Positions 18,376-26,472 of a DNA stretch of 64,000 nt are shown here, piece after piece. The stretch's first letter is position 1. Each line of letters starts with the position of its first letter. Position numbers and translations under genes: made by a program. The DNA lies in assembly GCF_000758725.1 (NCBI RefSeq), contig NZ_CP009428.1, positions 4,960,001 to 5,024,000 on the forward strand, in the 5' to 3' direction. The DNA comes from Paenibacillus odorifer. Its GTDB lineage: Bacteria; Bacillota; Bacilli; Paenibacillales; Paenibacillaceae. The notes under the pieces are model-generated. The model saw only the letters and a program-made list of their open reading frames with translations. It had not been told where the DNA came from and searched no databases.

Positions 18376-19562
18376 CGTTCTCCTCCTAATCTTTGCTGTA
18401 ATTCATTACTGCAAGCCCTGCTATGACCCTTTTTCCAGCATTCCAGCACGGTAAGTGTCCTGTCTTCATAGCAGAAGCTCACGAGATCGGCAGGCGCTCC
18501 AGCCCTAAGCCCTGCCGCCTGCTCCAGCCCCAGCAAAGTAGCCGGATGAACAGAAGCACAATCCCAGGCTTCATCCAGCCGGGCTAATCCAGCCTCCGCA
18601 AGATAGGCTACCTGATCTGGAAGCATCATGGCGGAGCCTGCCAGCAGCTGCGGATTACCGGCCAGATGCAGCCGTCCTTCTGCTGTTAATACAACCTCTC
18701 CACCGATGTGCAGGTGGTAAGTTCCCGGCAGCATTCCGCTCAGTGATACAGCATCGCTGACCAAGATGGTGCGGCTGCGCTTCATCCGCAGAATTACTTT
18801 CAACAGAGCAGGCGGCAAATGTTGGCCATCTGCAATCATACAGCCGTATAGTTCATCCGCCGCCAGCTGCTCCCACAAATAGTTGGGATGACGGGGCAGC
18901 GTCAGATGTGTGCCATTGCCGAGATGCGTAGACATCACCGCTCCTGCGGCAACCGCCTCCCTTATCTGTTCGGGAGAAGCTGCTGTATGCCCGATGGAAA
19001 CAAGGATGCCTGATTCGCTGCACCGGGCGATAAATGCAGCGGCGTTTGGCCATTCCGGGGAGACGGTGAGGATACGGATAAGCCCTTCAGCCGCTTCCTG
19101 CCAGCGGCACAACATATCCCAATCCGGCGGGCCAATATGTTCCCTTGGATGGGCGCCGCGTGGACCCTCTTCTGCTGATAGAAAAGGACCTTCCAGATGA
19201 ATTCCTACAATCCCCCCAGCATCTTCCGGATACAGCGAAGCGGCTTCCGCAATAGCGGAGACCGCTTGAGCCAGCGCTTCTTTGCCATTGGTAATCAGAG
19301 TTGGACAATAGCTGGTAACCCCGTTTCCTAGCAGAAGTCGGGACAGTTCCAATACCGTGGCAGGCTGCAAAGGCAGCGTGTTGAGATCCAGCCCCCAGCC
19401 CCCGTTCACTTGCAGATCCACCAACCCGGGTGCCAGCCAGGGCCAATCGGCCATGGCTGGACTCTCCGCAAGTTCGGTGACCGAAGTGATTCGCCCCTGC
19501 TCGACACTTATCTCAACCGGCAGCCCAGTCTTGTAGTGTTTTCCCTTAATTGACACGTTCAT
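18363..19562 (-). CDS. nagA: NagA-like N-acetylhexosamine-6-phosphate deacetylase
   Basis: Amidohydrolase of 399 residues that would deacetylate GlcNAc-6-phosphate or a close relative. NagA hallmarks are present: LAPGLVDLQVNGGWG, GIHLEGPFLS (metal-binding Glu), SIGHTAAS and MSTHLGNG (metal-binding His residues) and ILVSDAVSLSG (catalytic Asp). The loop after the second His reads GNGTH instead of the usual FNAM, so the substrate pocket differs from textbook NagA. The ATG at 19562 overlaps the NagB-like stop as ATGA; a longer frame to 19631 lies wholly inside that gene and is unlikely. Translational coupling is expected, as no strong ribosome site is seen. Confidence 0.88.
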   Translation of the reverse strand: MNVSIKGKHYKTGLPVEISVEQGRITSVTELAESPAMADWPWLAPGLVDLQVNGGWGLDLNTLPLQPATVLELSRLLLGNGVTSYCPTLITNGKEALAQAVSAIAEAASLYPEDAGGIVGIHLEGPFLSAEEGPRGAHPREHIGPPDWDMLCRWQEAAEGLIRILTVSPEWPNAAAFIARCSESGILVSIGHTAASPEQIREAVAAGAVMSTHLGNGTHLTLPRHPNYLWEQLAADELYGCMIADGQHLPPALLKVILRMKRSRTILVSDAVSLSGMLPGTYHLHIGGEVVLTAEGRLHLAGNPQLLAGSAMMLPDQVAYLAEAGLARLDEAWDCASVHPATLLGLEQAAGLRAGAPADLVSFCYEDRTLTVLECWKKGHSRACSNELQQRLGGERCRA

Positions 19563-20335
19563 AGGCCGAAGGCAGCCCGATCCGTGAACATCGTGATCTC
19601 CGGATGGGTGCGCAGAATAGTAGCTGGACATGCCGTGCTGATCGAATCATGGAGCGCCGCCTGTAAAGCATTGCGTTTGGACACCCCAGGTACAATTCCG
19701 TACAGGTGACGGCCAGCCAGCAAGGCTGGTACCGTAAGCGTCAGCGCATGGGTTGGCACCTCGTCCAGCCCGGTAAAACAACCGTCATTCACCTGCTGGC
19801 GACGGCAGGCTTCCTCCAGTTCGACCGCTTTGACCAGCTGCGGGTCGGTAAAATTAGCAACTGGCGGATCATTAAACGCGATATGCCCGTTTTCCCCGAT
19901 CCCGAGGCAAACGATATCAATAGGAGCCTCGCTCAACAGGGCCGAATATCTCTGGCATTCCTGCACCACATCAGCGAGACCATCCAGCAGTTCTACCCGG
20001 CCAGGGTTAACCCGACTATATAGCCGATCTGTCAAAAAACGGCCGAAACGCTGGGGAGCCGAAGCCGCAAGACCAATGTATTCATCCATATGAAAAGCAT
20101 TGACCCGGGACCAATCAATCCCCTGCTCCCGCACCAGCCCCTCGTACAGTTCATTTTGCGAAGGTGCGGCTGCAAACACGATTCGGACCTGACGCGCGGA
20201 ATCTTGAAGCAAAGCTCTAATTTTCTGCGCAACCTGCGATGCCGCCGCAGCGCCCATTAGGCTACGATCTTCATAAACCTGAACGGACATCTGCTCTACT
20301 CTGTGTGTCTCTAACGGTTTAATGATGTCATTCAT
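19559..20335 (-). CDS. nagB: NagB-like glucosamine-6-phosphate deaminase
   Basis: Protein of about 258 residues, close to NagB length (about 240-266), which converts glucosamine-6-phosphate to fructose-6-phosphate and ammonia. Visible motifs are AFHMDEYIGL (catalytic Asp) and LGIGENGHIAFNDPP (catalytic His); the last reads FNDP where well-studied NagB enzymes have FNEP. The C-terminal VPTHALTLTVPALL also fits. ATG at 20335 is preferred over 20344, since AAAGG abuts the first ATG and is nine bases before the second. It follows the binding lipoprotein by about 45 bp and is coupled to the NagA-like gene. An altered amino-sugar phosphate substrate cannot be excluded. Confidence 0.88.
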   Translation of the reverse strand: MNDIIKPLETHRVEQMSVQVYEDRSLMGAAAASQVAQKIRALLQDSARQVRIVFAAAPSQNELYEGLVREQGIDWSRVNAFHMDEYIGLAASAPQRFGRFLTDRLYSRVNPGRVELLDGLADVVQECQRYSALLSEAPIDIVCLGIGENGHIAFNDPPVANFTDPQLVKAVELEEACRRQQVNDGCFTGLDEVPTHALTLTVPALLAGRHLYGIVPGVSKRNALQAALHDSISTACPATILRTHPEITMFTDRAAFGL

Positions 20336-20381
20336 CCCGTTCATCCTTTCCGGGCAACTATTGTCCTTGGCACCAGACAGA

Positions 20382-21944
20382 TTAATTCCCGTTTAACTGA
20401 ATGTTCTGAACACGCTCGTAAGCTTCCTTATAAGTGCTCAACAACTTATCCACGCCGAGATTGTTCATCTCCTCCACATATTTGTCCCAGTCGGCCAGCT
20501 TTCGGGAGCCGGTTACAAACTTGGCAAAGCTTTCATCGCGGTGTTTTTGGATCGCCTGGCCGGTAATCGCAATAATTTCATTCTCTTTCTCCGTAAATGC
20601 AGGCCGTGGCTGCATCATGGACGGATCATATTTCGTTGCTTCTTCAAAGGCATACTTCAAATTGTCTGAGAACAACGACAGATGTGAGCCAAAGTCGATC
20701 CATGTGTACGTTCCGCTAGTCTGAAGTCCTGTCTGCTTCCGCATTTCGATCACATCGTTGTACTCTGGTTTGAACTTAATCGTGTCGCCTTCCTTCACAT
20801 ACGTCTCGCCCTCCACGCCCCAGCTGCTGAGCGTACGTCCCTCTTCGGAATAGAAAAAGTCCATATAGCTCATCACATCATCGATGTTCTTTGAGGTTGA
20901 TGCCACGGTTAGGCCACCTTCCATATAATGAAAATACGGGTTCAGTTGCTTGCCGCCGGCAATGCCCGCTGGAGGAGCCATGAACTGCATGTTGAACTCC
21001 GGATTTTCCTGCTGCATCGCATTGTTAAAAAAATCGATACGGCTGATGTAATCAATGGTCACAAACGATTTGCCCGTGGACACCATGTCCTGCCATTGCT
21101 TAGTTTGCAGAGATAGAAAGTCAGGCGGAATCAGCCCTTCGTCATAAAATATTTTCCACATGCCAACCATTTCCTTGTAACTATCTTCCGTAGGCCCAAA
21201 AAGCCACTCTTTTTTATCAAAATCATAATAAGCCCCTTCACCTGTCCCGTAATTCACAGTCATATTGGCATTCATTTCATCAGGAATTTGACCGTAACGG
21301 ATCGAGAGCGGATAGCTGTCCGGATATTTCGCCTTCAAGGTTTTTAGAGCTGTATGCAGCTCCTCATATGTGGCTGGTGCCTGGATTCCTTCTTTGTCAA
21401 AAATGTCTTTACGGTATAACCAGATCATGCGATTCGTCTCGCCAAAGCCCTGATTCGGGAACATATACATTTTGCCATCAGCAGACAGTGCAGCCTTCGC
21501 TTCCTCTGGATACTGCTTTACCCAGGCGGTCAGATTCGGCATTTCGTCCATATACTCCATCAAATCCACCAACGCACCCTGTTGCCCGAATTTATTCGAT
21601 TCTTTGCGGTTAGGCATATACATCAGATCCGGCATTGCCTTCGAGGCAATCGCCAGGTTCAAGCTCTCTTCAAGCTTTCCGGAAGGGGTCTGCACCTCGA
21701 GTGTGACACCGGTTTTCTCCTTCAGCCAGCTCCAAATGGGCCAGCTTTTCGAATAAGGGAACGTAGCATTGTTGTCTAAGAGCGCAGTGAAGGTTTTTTC
21801 CGTTTTGGACGAGTCAGTAGGTGAAGCGGTACTACTGCCCTGAGTATTACTCTGCGGCGAGGTGTCATTGCCCCCTCCGCTGCAGCCAGTTACTACGGTT
21901 GCTGCAATTACCAGTGGCAGCAGTACAGATTTCCATTTGTTCAT
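20382..21944 (-). CDS. Sugar ABC importer, substrate-binding lipoprotein (LplA type)
   Basis: Binding lipoprotein of 520 residues, in the longer LplA-like size class. The signal peptide ends in VVTGC with lipidated Cys21, followed by a Ser/Thr/Asn-rich tether to about residue 45. The mature part starts with a typical ATFPYSKSWPIWSWLKEKTG segment. ATG at 21944 has AAGGGAGAG upstream; the in-frame codons before it lack a ribosome site. It stands between its two permease genes and the NagB-NagA-GH20 set, so the ligand is probably an N-acetylhexosamine-containing oligosaccharide. Confidence 0.94.
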   Translation of the reverse strand: MNKWKSVLLPLVIAATVVTGCSGGGNDTSPQSNTQGSSTASPTDSSKTEKTFTALLDNNATFPYSKSWPIWSWLKEKTGVTLEVQTPSGKLEESLNLAIASKAMPDLMYMPNRKESNKFGQQGALVDLMEYMDEMPNLTAWVKQYPEEAKAALSADGKMYMFPNQGFGETNRMIWLYRKDIFDKEGIQAPATYEELHTALKTLKAKYPDSYPLSIRYGQIPDEMNANMTVNYGTGEGAYYDFDKKEWLFGPTEDSYKEMVGMWKIFYDEGLIPPDFLSLQTKQWQDMVSTGKSFVTIDYISRIDFFNNAMQQENPEFNMQFMAPPAGIAGGKQLNPYFHYMEGGLTVASTSKNIDDVMSYMDFFYSEEGRTLSSWGVEGETYVKEGDTIKFKPEYNDVIEMRKQTGLQTSGTYTWIDFGSHLSLFSDNLKYAFEEATKYDPSMMQPRPAFTEKENEIIAITGQAIQKHRDESFAKFVTGSRKLADWDKYVEEMNNLGVDKLLSTYKEAYERVQNIQLNGN

Positions 21945-21988
21945 TACGATCTCTCCCTTATTCTGAATTTGTGACGGTTCCACCCACC

Positions 21989-22858
21989 TCAGCCTTTAAC
22001 CGCGCCAATCATGGCCCCCTTAACGAAATACTTCTGCACAAATGGATACACAATCAGAATCGGAAGCGTCGAGACCATAATCGTCGCGTACTTCAGCGAT
22101 TCTTCTATCACCATGTTGTCACCTCCAATGCTAGTAACATCTCCCGAGCTAGCACTGCCAGCCAGCACCAAATTGCGCAGCAGCACTTGCAGCGGGAACA
22201 AATCCGGTGAGCGCAGGTAGAGCAGCGGGTAAATAAAGTTATTCCACATGCCAACCGCGTAAAAGAGTGCTATGGTGGCGAAGGAAGCCTTGGAAAGCGG
22301 AACAATAATACGGATAAATATGCCGATATCATTCAGTCCGTCGATGCGGCCTGACTCCTCCAGCTCTTTAGGAATGCCGGAGAAAAAGGTCCGCATCAGA
22401 ATCAGATTCCAAGTGCTAACCGCCCCCGGCAGCACCATGCCCCATACGGTATCGACCAGATCCAGGGAGCGAACCACGAGGAACGTAGGAATCATCCCTC
22501 CGCTGAAAAACATCGTCACCACAATCAACAGGGTGAAGCTCTTGCGCAGCGCCATATCACTGCGTGAGAGTGCATAGGCACCCGTGGAGGTGACCACCAA
22601 CGAGATAAAGGTGCCAAGCACGGTGTAAATGAGTGTATTTTTGTAAGCCACCCAGATTTGCGAATCTCCGAGTACAAGCTTATACATATTCAGGTTAAAA
22701 CCCTTAGGCCAGAAAGAAACTGTATTCTTCATGACATGCACATCACTACTGAGAGAGACAGCGAGCATATGCAGGAACGGATAAAGCGTGACCACCACAA
22801 CCACGAGAAGGATAAAAGTGCTCACGACATTAAACCAGGATAAACGGGGTGATCTCAT
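21989..22858 (-). CDS. Sugar ABC importer permease (LplC type)
   Basis: Permease of 289 residues with six helices; the EAA loop is EESGRIDGLNDIGIF and the C-terminus FVKGAMIGAVKG is the LplC signature. ATG at 22858 is chosen for its GAGGT site six bases upstream; two GTG codons precede it in frame. It follows the LplB-type gene by about 15 bp. Confidence 0.94.
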   Translation of the reverse strand: MRSPRLSWFNVVSTFILLVVVVVTLYPFLHMLAVSLSSDVHVMKNTVSFWPKGFNLNMYKLVLGDSQIWVAYKNTLIYTVLGTFISLVVTSTGAYALSRSDMALRKSFTLLIVVTMFFSGGMIPTFLVVRSLDLVDTVWGMVLPGAVSTWNLILMRTFFSGIPKELEESGRIDGLNDIGIFIRIIVPLSKASFATIALFYAVGMWNNFIYPLLYLRSPDLFPLQVLLRNLVLAGSASSGDVTSIGGDNMVIEESLKYATIMVSTLPILIVYPFVQKYFVKGAMIGAVKG

Positions 22859-22873
22859 CACCACACCTCTTTT

Positions 22874-23845
22874 CTACCATAAACTTGTCTCGCTTACACG
22901 ACGGCTGATGTAATTTGCTGTATAGATGAAGATCAAGCTAATCACGCCCATGAAGAGATCAATAGAAGCGCCATAGCTGAAGTTCCCCTGCACCATACCC
23001 ACCCTATAGACATAAGTACTGATAATATCCGCTGTGTCGTAGATCGCCGGGTTCTGCATCAGGAACACCTTCTCGAAGCCAATCTCGAGCACTTTACCGA
23101 TATTAAGAATCAAGGTGATCACGATGGCGGGTGAAATGCCGGGCAAGGTGACATGCCATATTTTACGCATGCGGCTGGCTCCGTCCATATCAGCGGCTTC
23201 ATACAGCTGCGGGTCGATAGCGGTCAACGCGGCCAAGTAGATAATAGTCTCCCAACCGATATGCTGCCAGATTTCCGACAGGACATAAATACCGCGGAAC
23301 AATCCAGGTTCATTCATGAAATTGATCGGTCCAATCCCTATGGCACCAAGCAGATTATTAATCAGCCCTCCGGTTGGGGATAAAAACATAATCACCATAC
23401 TGGCTACAATGACATTTGAGATAAAATGCGGAAGATAGCTGACGGTCTGCACAACACGTTTGAAAGCAGCCTTGCGCACCTCATTAAGCAAAATCGCCAG
23501 TAGAATTGGTGCCGGGAAGCCGAAAAACAGCTTATATAAACCAAGCAGAAAAGTATTTTTCATCAGCGGCCAAAAATCGGGATTCTCAATAAACATCCTG
23601 TAATATTTGAGTCCCACCCAATCGCTGGCCCAAATTCCTTTAAAAAGATTGTAATCCTTGAAAGTGACAACTAATCCAAACATCGGCGCATAGCGGAAGA
23701 TCAAATAATACAACAGGCACGGCAGGAACAGCAGCCAGAGCGCCTTGTTTTTATTCCAAGTTCTAAGGATTCCCGTTTTGTGGCGTTGGGGTCGCCGGTG
23801 CACTTTCTTTCGCATTTTGTCCTGCACTACGCTAGCTTGAGCCAT
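22874..23845 (-). CDS. Sugar ABC importer permease (LplB type)
   Basis: Permease of 323 residues. A basic N-terminal tail (KMRKKVHRRPQRHK) precedes the first helix; the EAA loop is YEAADMDGASRMRKI, and the end NYISRRVSETSLW is typical. ATG at 23845 has AGAGGAG eight bases upstream; ATG codons at 23851 and 23875 are too close to or ahead of that site. First gene of the amino-sugar operon; a cre-like site lies about 100 bp upstream. Confidence 0.94.
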   Translation of the reverse strand: MAQASVVQDKMRKKVHRRPQRHKTGILRTWNKNKALWLLFLPCLLYYLIFRYAPMFGLVVTFKDYNLFKGIWASDWVGLKYYRMFIENPDFWPLMKNTFLLGLYKLFFGFPAPILLAILLNEVRKAAFKRVVQTVSYLPHFISNVIVASMVIMFLSPTGGLINNLLGAIGIGPINFMNEPGLFRGIYVLSEIWQHIGWETIIYLAALTAIDPQLYEAADMDGASRMRKIWHVTLPGISPAIVITLILNIGKVLEIGFEKVFLMQNPAIYDTADIISTYVYRVGMVQGNFSYGASIDLFMGVISLIFIYTANYISRRVSETSLW

Positions 23846-23947
23846 ATGCATGTCTCCTCTTGTTAAAATGATCATAAATCATATAGATGTCAGATTACTT
23901 CCCCCTTTTTTCTGGGATTTGTCTCCGAATTATAGCTGCATTTCTTT

Positions 23948-23961
23948 GGAAAGCGCTATCT
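23948..23961. promoter_or_regulatory. cre-like catabolite-repression site
   Basis: GGAAAGCGCTATCT fits the Bacillus cre consensus TGWAARCGYTWNCW at 13 of 14 positions. It is in the divergent region between the amino-sugar operon and the membrane AraC regulator, about 100 bp upstream of the former. CcpA binding is inferred. Confidence 0.6.
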
Positions 23962-24108
23962 ACATGTTATATAACATTTCGCCTTAACTGCGGATTTCCA
24001 TAGAATAGCGTACAAATCAGCAAAATTGCATATTGTTGGTGTTAGCTTTTTGCCGCTATGATAGAATTAATCCAATTCATTTACGGGTGCATCCAAAGGG
24101 GGATACAT

Positions 24109-26397
24109 ATGAAGGGATCCGTTACAGGCAAATTTGCGCTGAATGCCCTGTTCGTTAAGCTGATGCTAAGCTTCCTCAGTGTCATCTTGATTTTGGCATC
24201 ATTTAATCTGTTCTCCCATCTGTATTTAAGCGGCAAAATCTATAAGGAGATGATCCGTCAAAATGAGCTTGGACTCGCACAAACGGTCGAAGGCTACGAA
24301 AATCATTTCCGGTTGACCCAGAACATGATTCTTGCCCTCACCCAATCCGATTCATGGACTGCCAATCTGGGCATTTTAAGCCACCTCAAAGAGAACCGTC
24401 GATATGATATCCCGGCAGAAGTGACATCGGATCTCTCAACTTTGTATGCTAATCCTTTTCTGCATATCGAAAATTTCATTCTTTATTTTAAAAAGGAAGA
24501 TTATGTACTGGAGAGGGAGGGCCTAAGCAGCGCCGCAGATATGTTCGGTAAATACTACTTCAGTGCAGAATATCCTCCGGAGTACTGGAGCCGGCAAACG
24601 ATGGACAATCAATTTTTAAAAGTCATGCCCGCCGTAACCTTTACCGAGAAAACTATACATTCCACCCGTACGCTCGGAAGGTTAATGCCAGTGCTGGTCA
24701 AAGCGATTCCTTATGAGGAAGTGTATGGGATTGTCATGCTGAATCCGCAGCTGATGCAGGATACCTACGGTGATGCCGGCAATACCCCATTCTATATTCT
24801 GGATGCACAAGAAAATTTATTGTTCTCTACATCAGATGTTAATCTGCAAACAAGCCAGCTTCCGGAAAGTAGCAATGCCCATGAGCGGGTCGGAGATCAA
24901 TATTACTTCTATGAAAAAGGTAAACAAACCGGATTCACCTATATCCGAGTGACCGAGGTGGCGGCTATTGCCGCGGAAATGCGTGGTATGCAGCTATTGC
25001 TGGCTGTGTTACTCTCTGCGGCAGTACTGATCAGTGTTCTCTCATCCCTGATCTTCAGCCATCGGCTTAACCAGCCGCTCCAGCGCCTGATTGGTGCCTT
25101 GGACCGTAAAGCGGGCAGCCGGCCAGAAAAATTGAGCAGTGTGAAGGAATTCGCCATTATCGGCGACCGCCTCAGCTCCATTTTGGAGAATAACCGATTC
25201 ATCCAGACCGATCTTGATCATAAGAACTCACTGGTACGCCAATATGCCTACACTCATAAAGTGAAAAATATCCCGCTGAGTAAAAGTCTTGCGGAGCTTG
25301 AAGATGTCCGGCAATCCGAACTACCCTATGCCTCCATTCTGTTCAAGGTCAGCTTCAAAACCTTGCCGGACGAATTTGAGAAACACACACTGATGTTATG
25401 GAAACTAATCCAAACCTTGATCACCGGAGGTGAAAGCGACAGCGTCGCACTCCAGCCGGAGCAGGATCAGCTCTTGCTGCTCCTGTTCAACCCCGGACCG
25501 CAGAGCAGTTTTCTGCAGGCTCTTGATACACTGAAAGAACTGCTGGATTCGGAGACATCCTTATACCTGACTATTGCTGTAAGTCCGGTATATTCAGGCG
25601 AAACCTCATTTACCGATGCCTACAATAATCTATCGATGTTGTTAAATGAGCGTAGATTGAACGGGGAAACACAAATTATCGTAGAACCTAGAGCCTCGTC
25701 CGCCAAATCCTTTCATTTAAAGGTGACCCACGGAGAGGAGCTGCACAATCTGCTGCAGTCTGGCAATGAGGAGGCTGTATTCGCTTGGCTGGATCGTCAG
25801 CTGGAGCAGCTGCAGCACAAGGACGCGGCGGCGGCGGATTTTCGGGCATTTGCCTTGGGAGCAGCGGAACAGACGAGCAAAACGGTGACGAAGCTGAATC
25901 TGCCCCAAGCGGAAGCGGAGCGTCTCTTACCACCCCGACTAGAGCCATTTAACGCTTTCCACTCAATGGATCAATACAAGGAATGGCTGCGTGATCTGGT
26001 TCGTCCTGTGCTCGTGGTCATCAGTAACCGCTCGGAGTCGCGCGACCCTATTATCAGCTTTGTGCTGGATTACTTAGACAAACATTACGGCGAGGACATC
26101 AACCTCAACCTAGTAGCAGACAAGTTGAATTTAACTCCAGGTTACCTGTCCAGCATTTTTAAAGAGAAAACAAACATCAACTTCAGTGAATATCTGAACA
26201 ATCTGCGAATTGAGCGGGCCAAAGAGCTGCTAATGAATCTGGAACTGCGGATTCAGGATATCGCGCTTCAGGTCGGTTATCAGAACGTAAATTCCTTCAT
26301 CCGTATGTTCAAACGTTGTGCCGGAATAACTCCGGGGGAATACCGCAAGCGCTATTCCCGTGATGATTCACTCCCCTCCTCCGGCCTTGGCTTATAA
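24109..26397 (+). CDS. Membrane-bound AraC family one-component regulator
   Basis: Protein of 762 residues combining a sensor and a DNA-binding domain. A first helix lies at about residues 14-36, an extracellular domain of about 250 residues follows, then a second helix near residues 290-312. The cytosolic part is long and ends in an AraC double helix-turn-helix over the last 100 residues (LNLVADKLNLTPGYLSSIFK; ending in GITPGEYRKRY). There is no receiver domain, phospho-acceptor His or ATPase domain, so it should work without phosphorylation. ATG at 24109 has AAAGGGGG upstream. It is divergent from the amino-sugar operon and is its likely regulator, reading an extracellular sugar or the binding protein. 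Confidence 0.9.
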   Translation: MKGSVTGKFALNALFVKLMLSFLSVILILASFNLFSHLYLSGKIYKEMIRQNELGLAQTVEGYENHFRLTQNMILALTQSDSWTANLGILSHLKENRRYDIPAEVTSDLSTLYANPFLHIENFILYFKKEDYVLEREGLSSAADMFGKYYFSAEYPPEYWSRQTMDNQFLKVMPAVTFTEKTIHSTRTLGRLMPVLVKAIPYEEVYGIVMLNPQLMQDTYGDAGNTPFYILDAQENLLFSTSDVNLQTSQLPESSNAHERVGDQYYFYEKGKQTGFTYIRVTEVAAIAAEMRGMQLLLAVLLSAAVLISVLSSLIFSHRLNQPLQRLIGALDRKAGSRPEKLSSVKEFAIIGDRLSSILENNRFIQTDLDHKNSLVRQYAYTHKVKNIPLSKSLAELEDVRQSELPYASILFKVSFKTLPDEFEKHTLMLWKLIQTLITGGESDSVALQPEQDQLLLLLFNPGPQSSFLQALDTLKELLDSETSLYLTIAVSPVYSGETSFTDAYNNLSMLLNERRLNGETQIIVEPRASSAKSFHLKVTHGEELHNLLQSGNEEAVFAWLDRQLEQLQHKDAAAADFRAFALGAAEQTSKTVTKLNLPQAEAERLLPPRLEPFNAFHSMDQYKEWLRDLVRPVLVVISNRSESRDPIISFVLDYLDKHYGEDINLNLVADKLNLTPGYLSSIFKEKTNINFSEYLNNLRIERAKELLMNLELRIQDIALQVGYQNVNSFIRMFKRCAGITPGEYRKRYSRDDSLPSSGLGL

Positions 26398-26423
26398 AGG
26401 GGCTACATTGCAGAGGAGAGGAC

Positions 26424-26455
26424 AAAAAAGGCCCCCATTGGCTGGGGGCCTTTTT
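26424..26455. terminator. Bidirectional terminator
   Basis: AAAAAGGCCCCC and GGGGGCCTTTTT form a near-perfect stem with a seven-base loop and A/T runs on both sides. It serves the converging genes that end at 26397 and 26473. Confidence 0.93.
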
Positions 26456-26472
26456 GTTGTAAAGATTTGCAA

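Noticed and set aside
19563..19631. Longer N-terminus for the NagA-like protein
   Set aside because: The extension lies entirely in the NagB-like gene and has no NagA similarity; ATG at 19562 gives the usual stop-start overlap.
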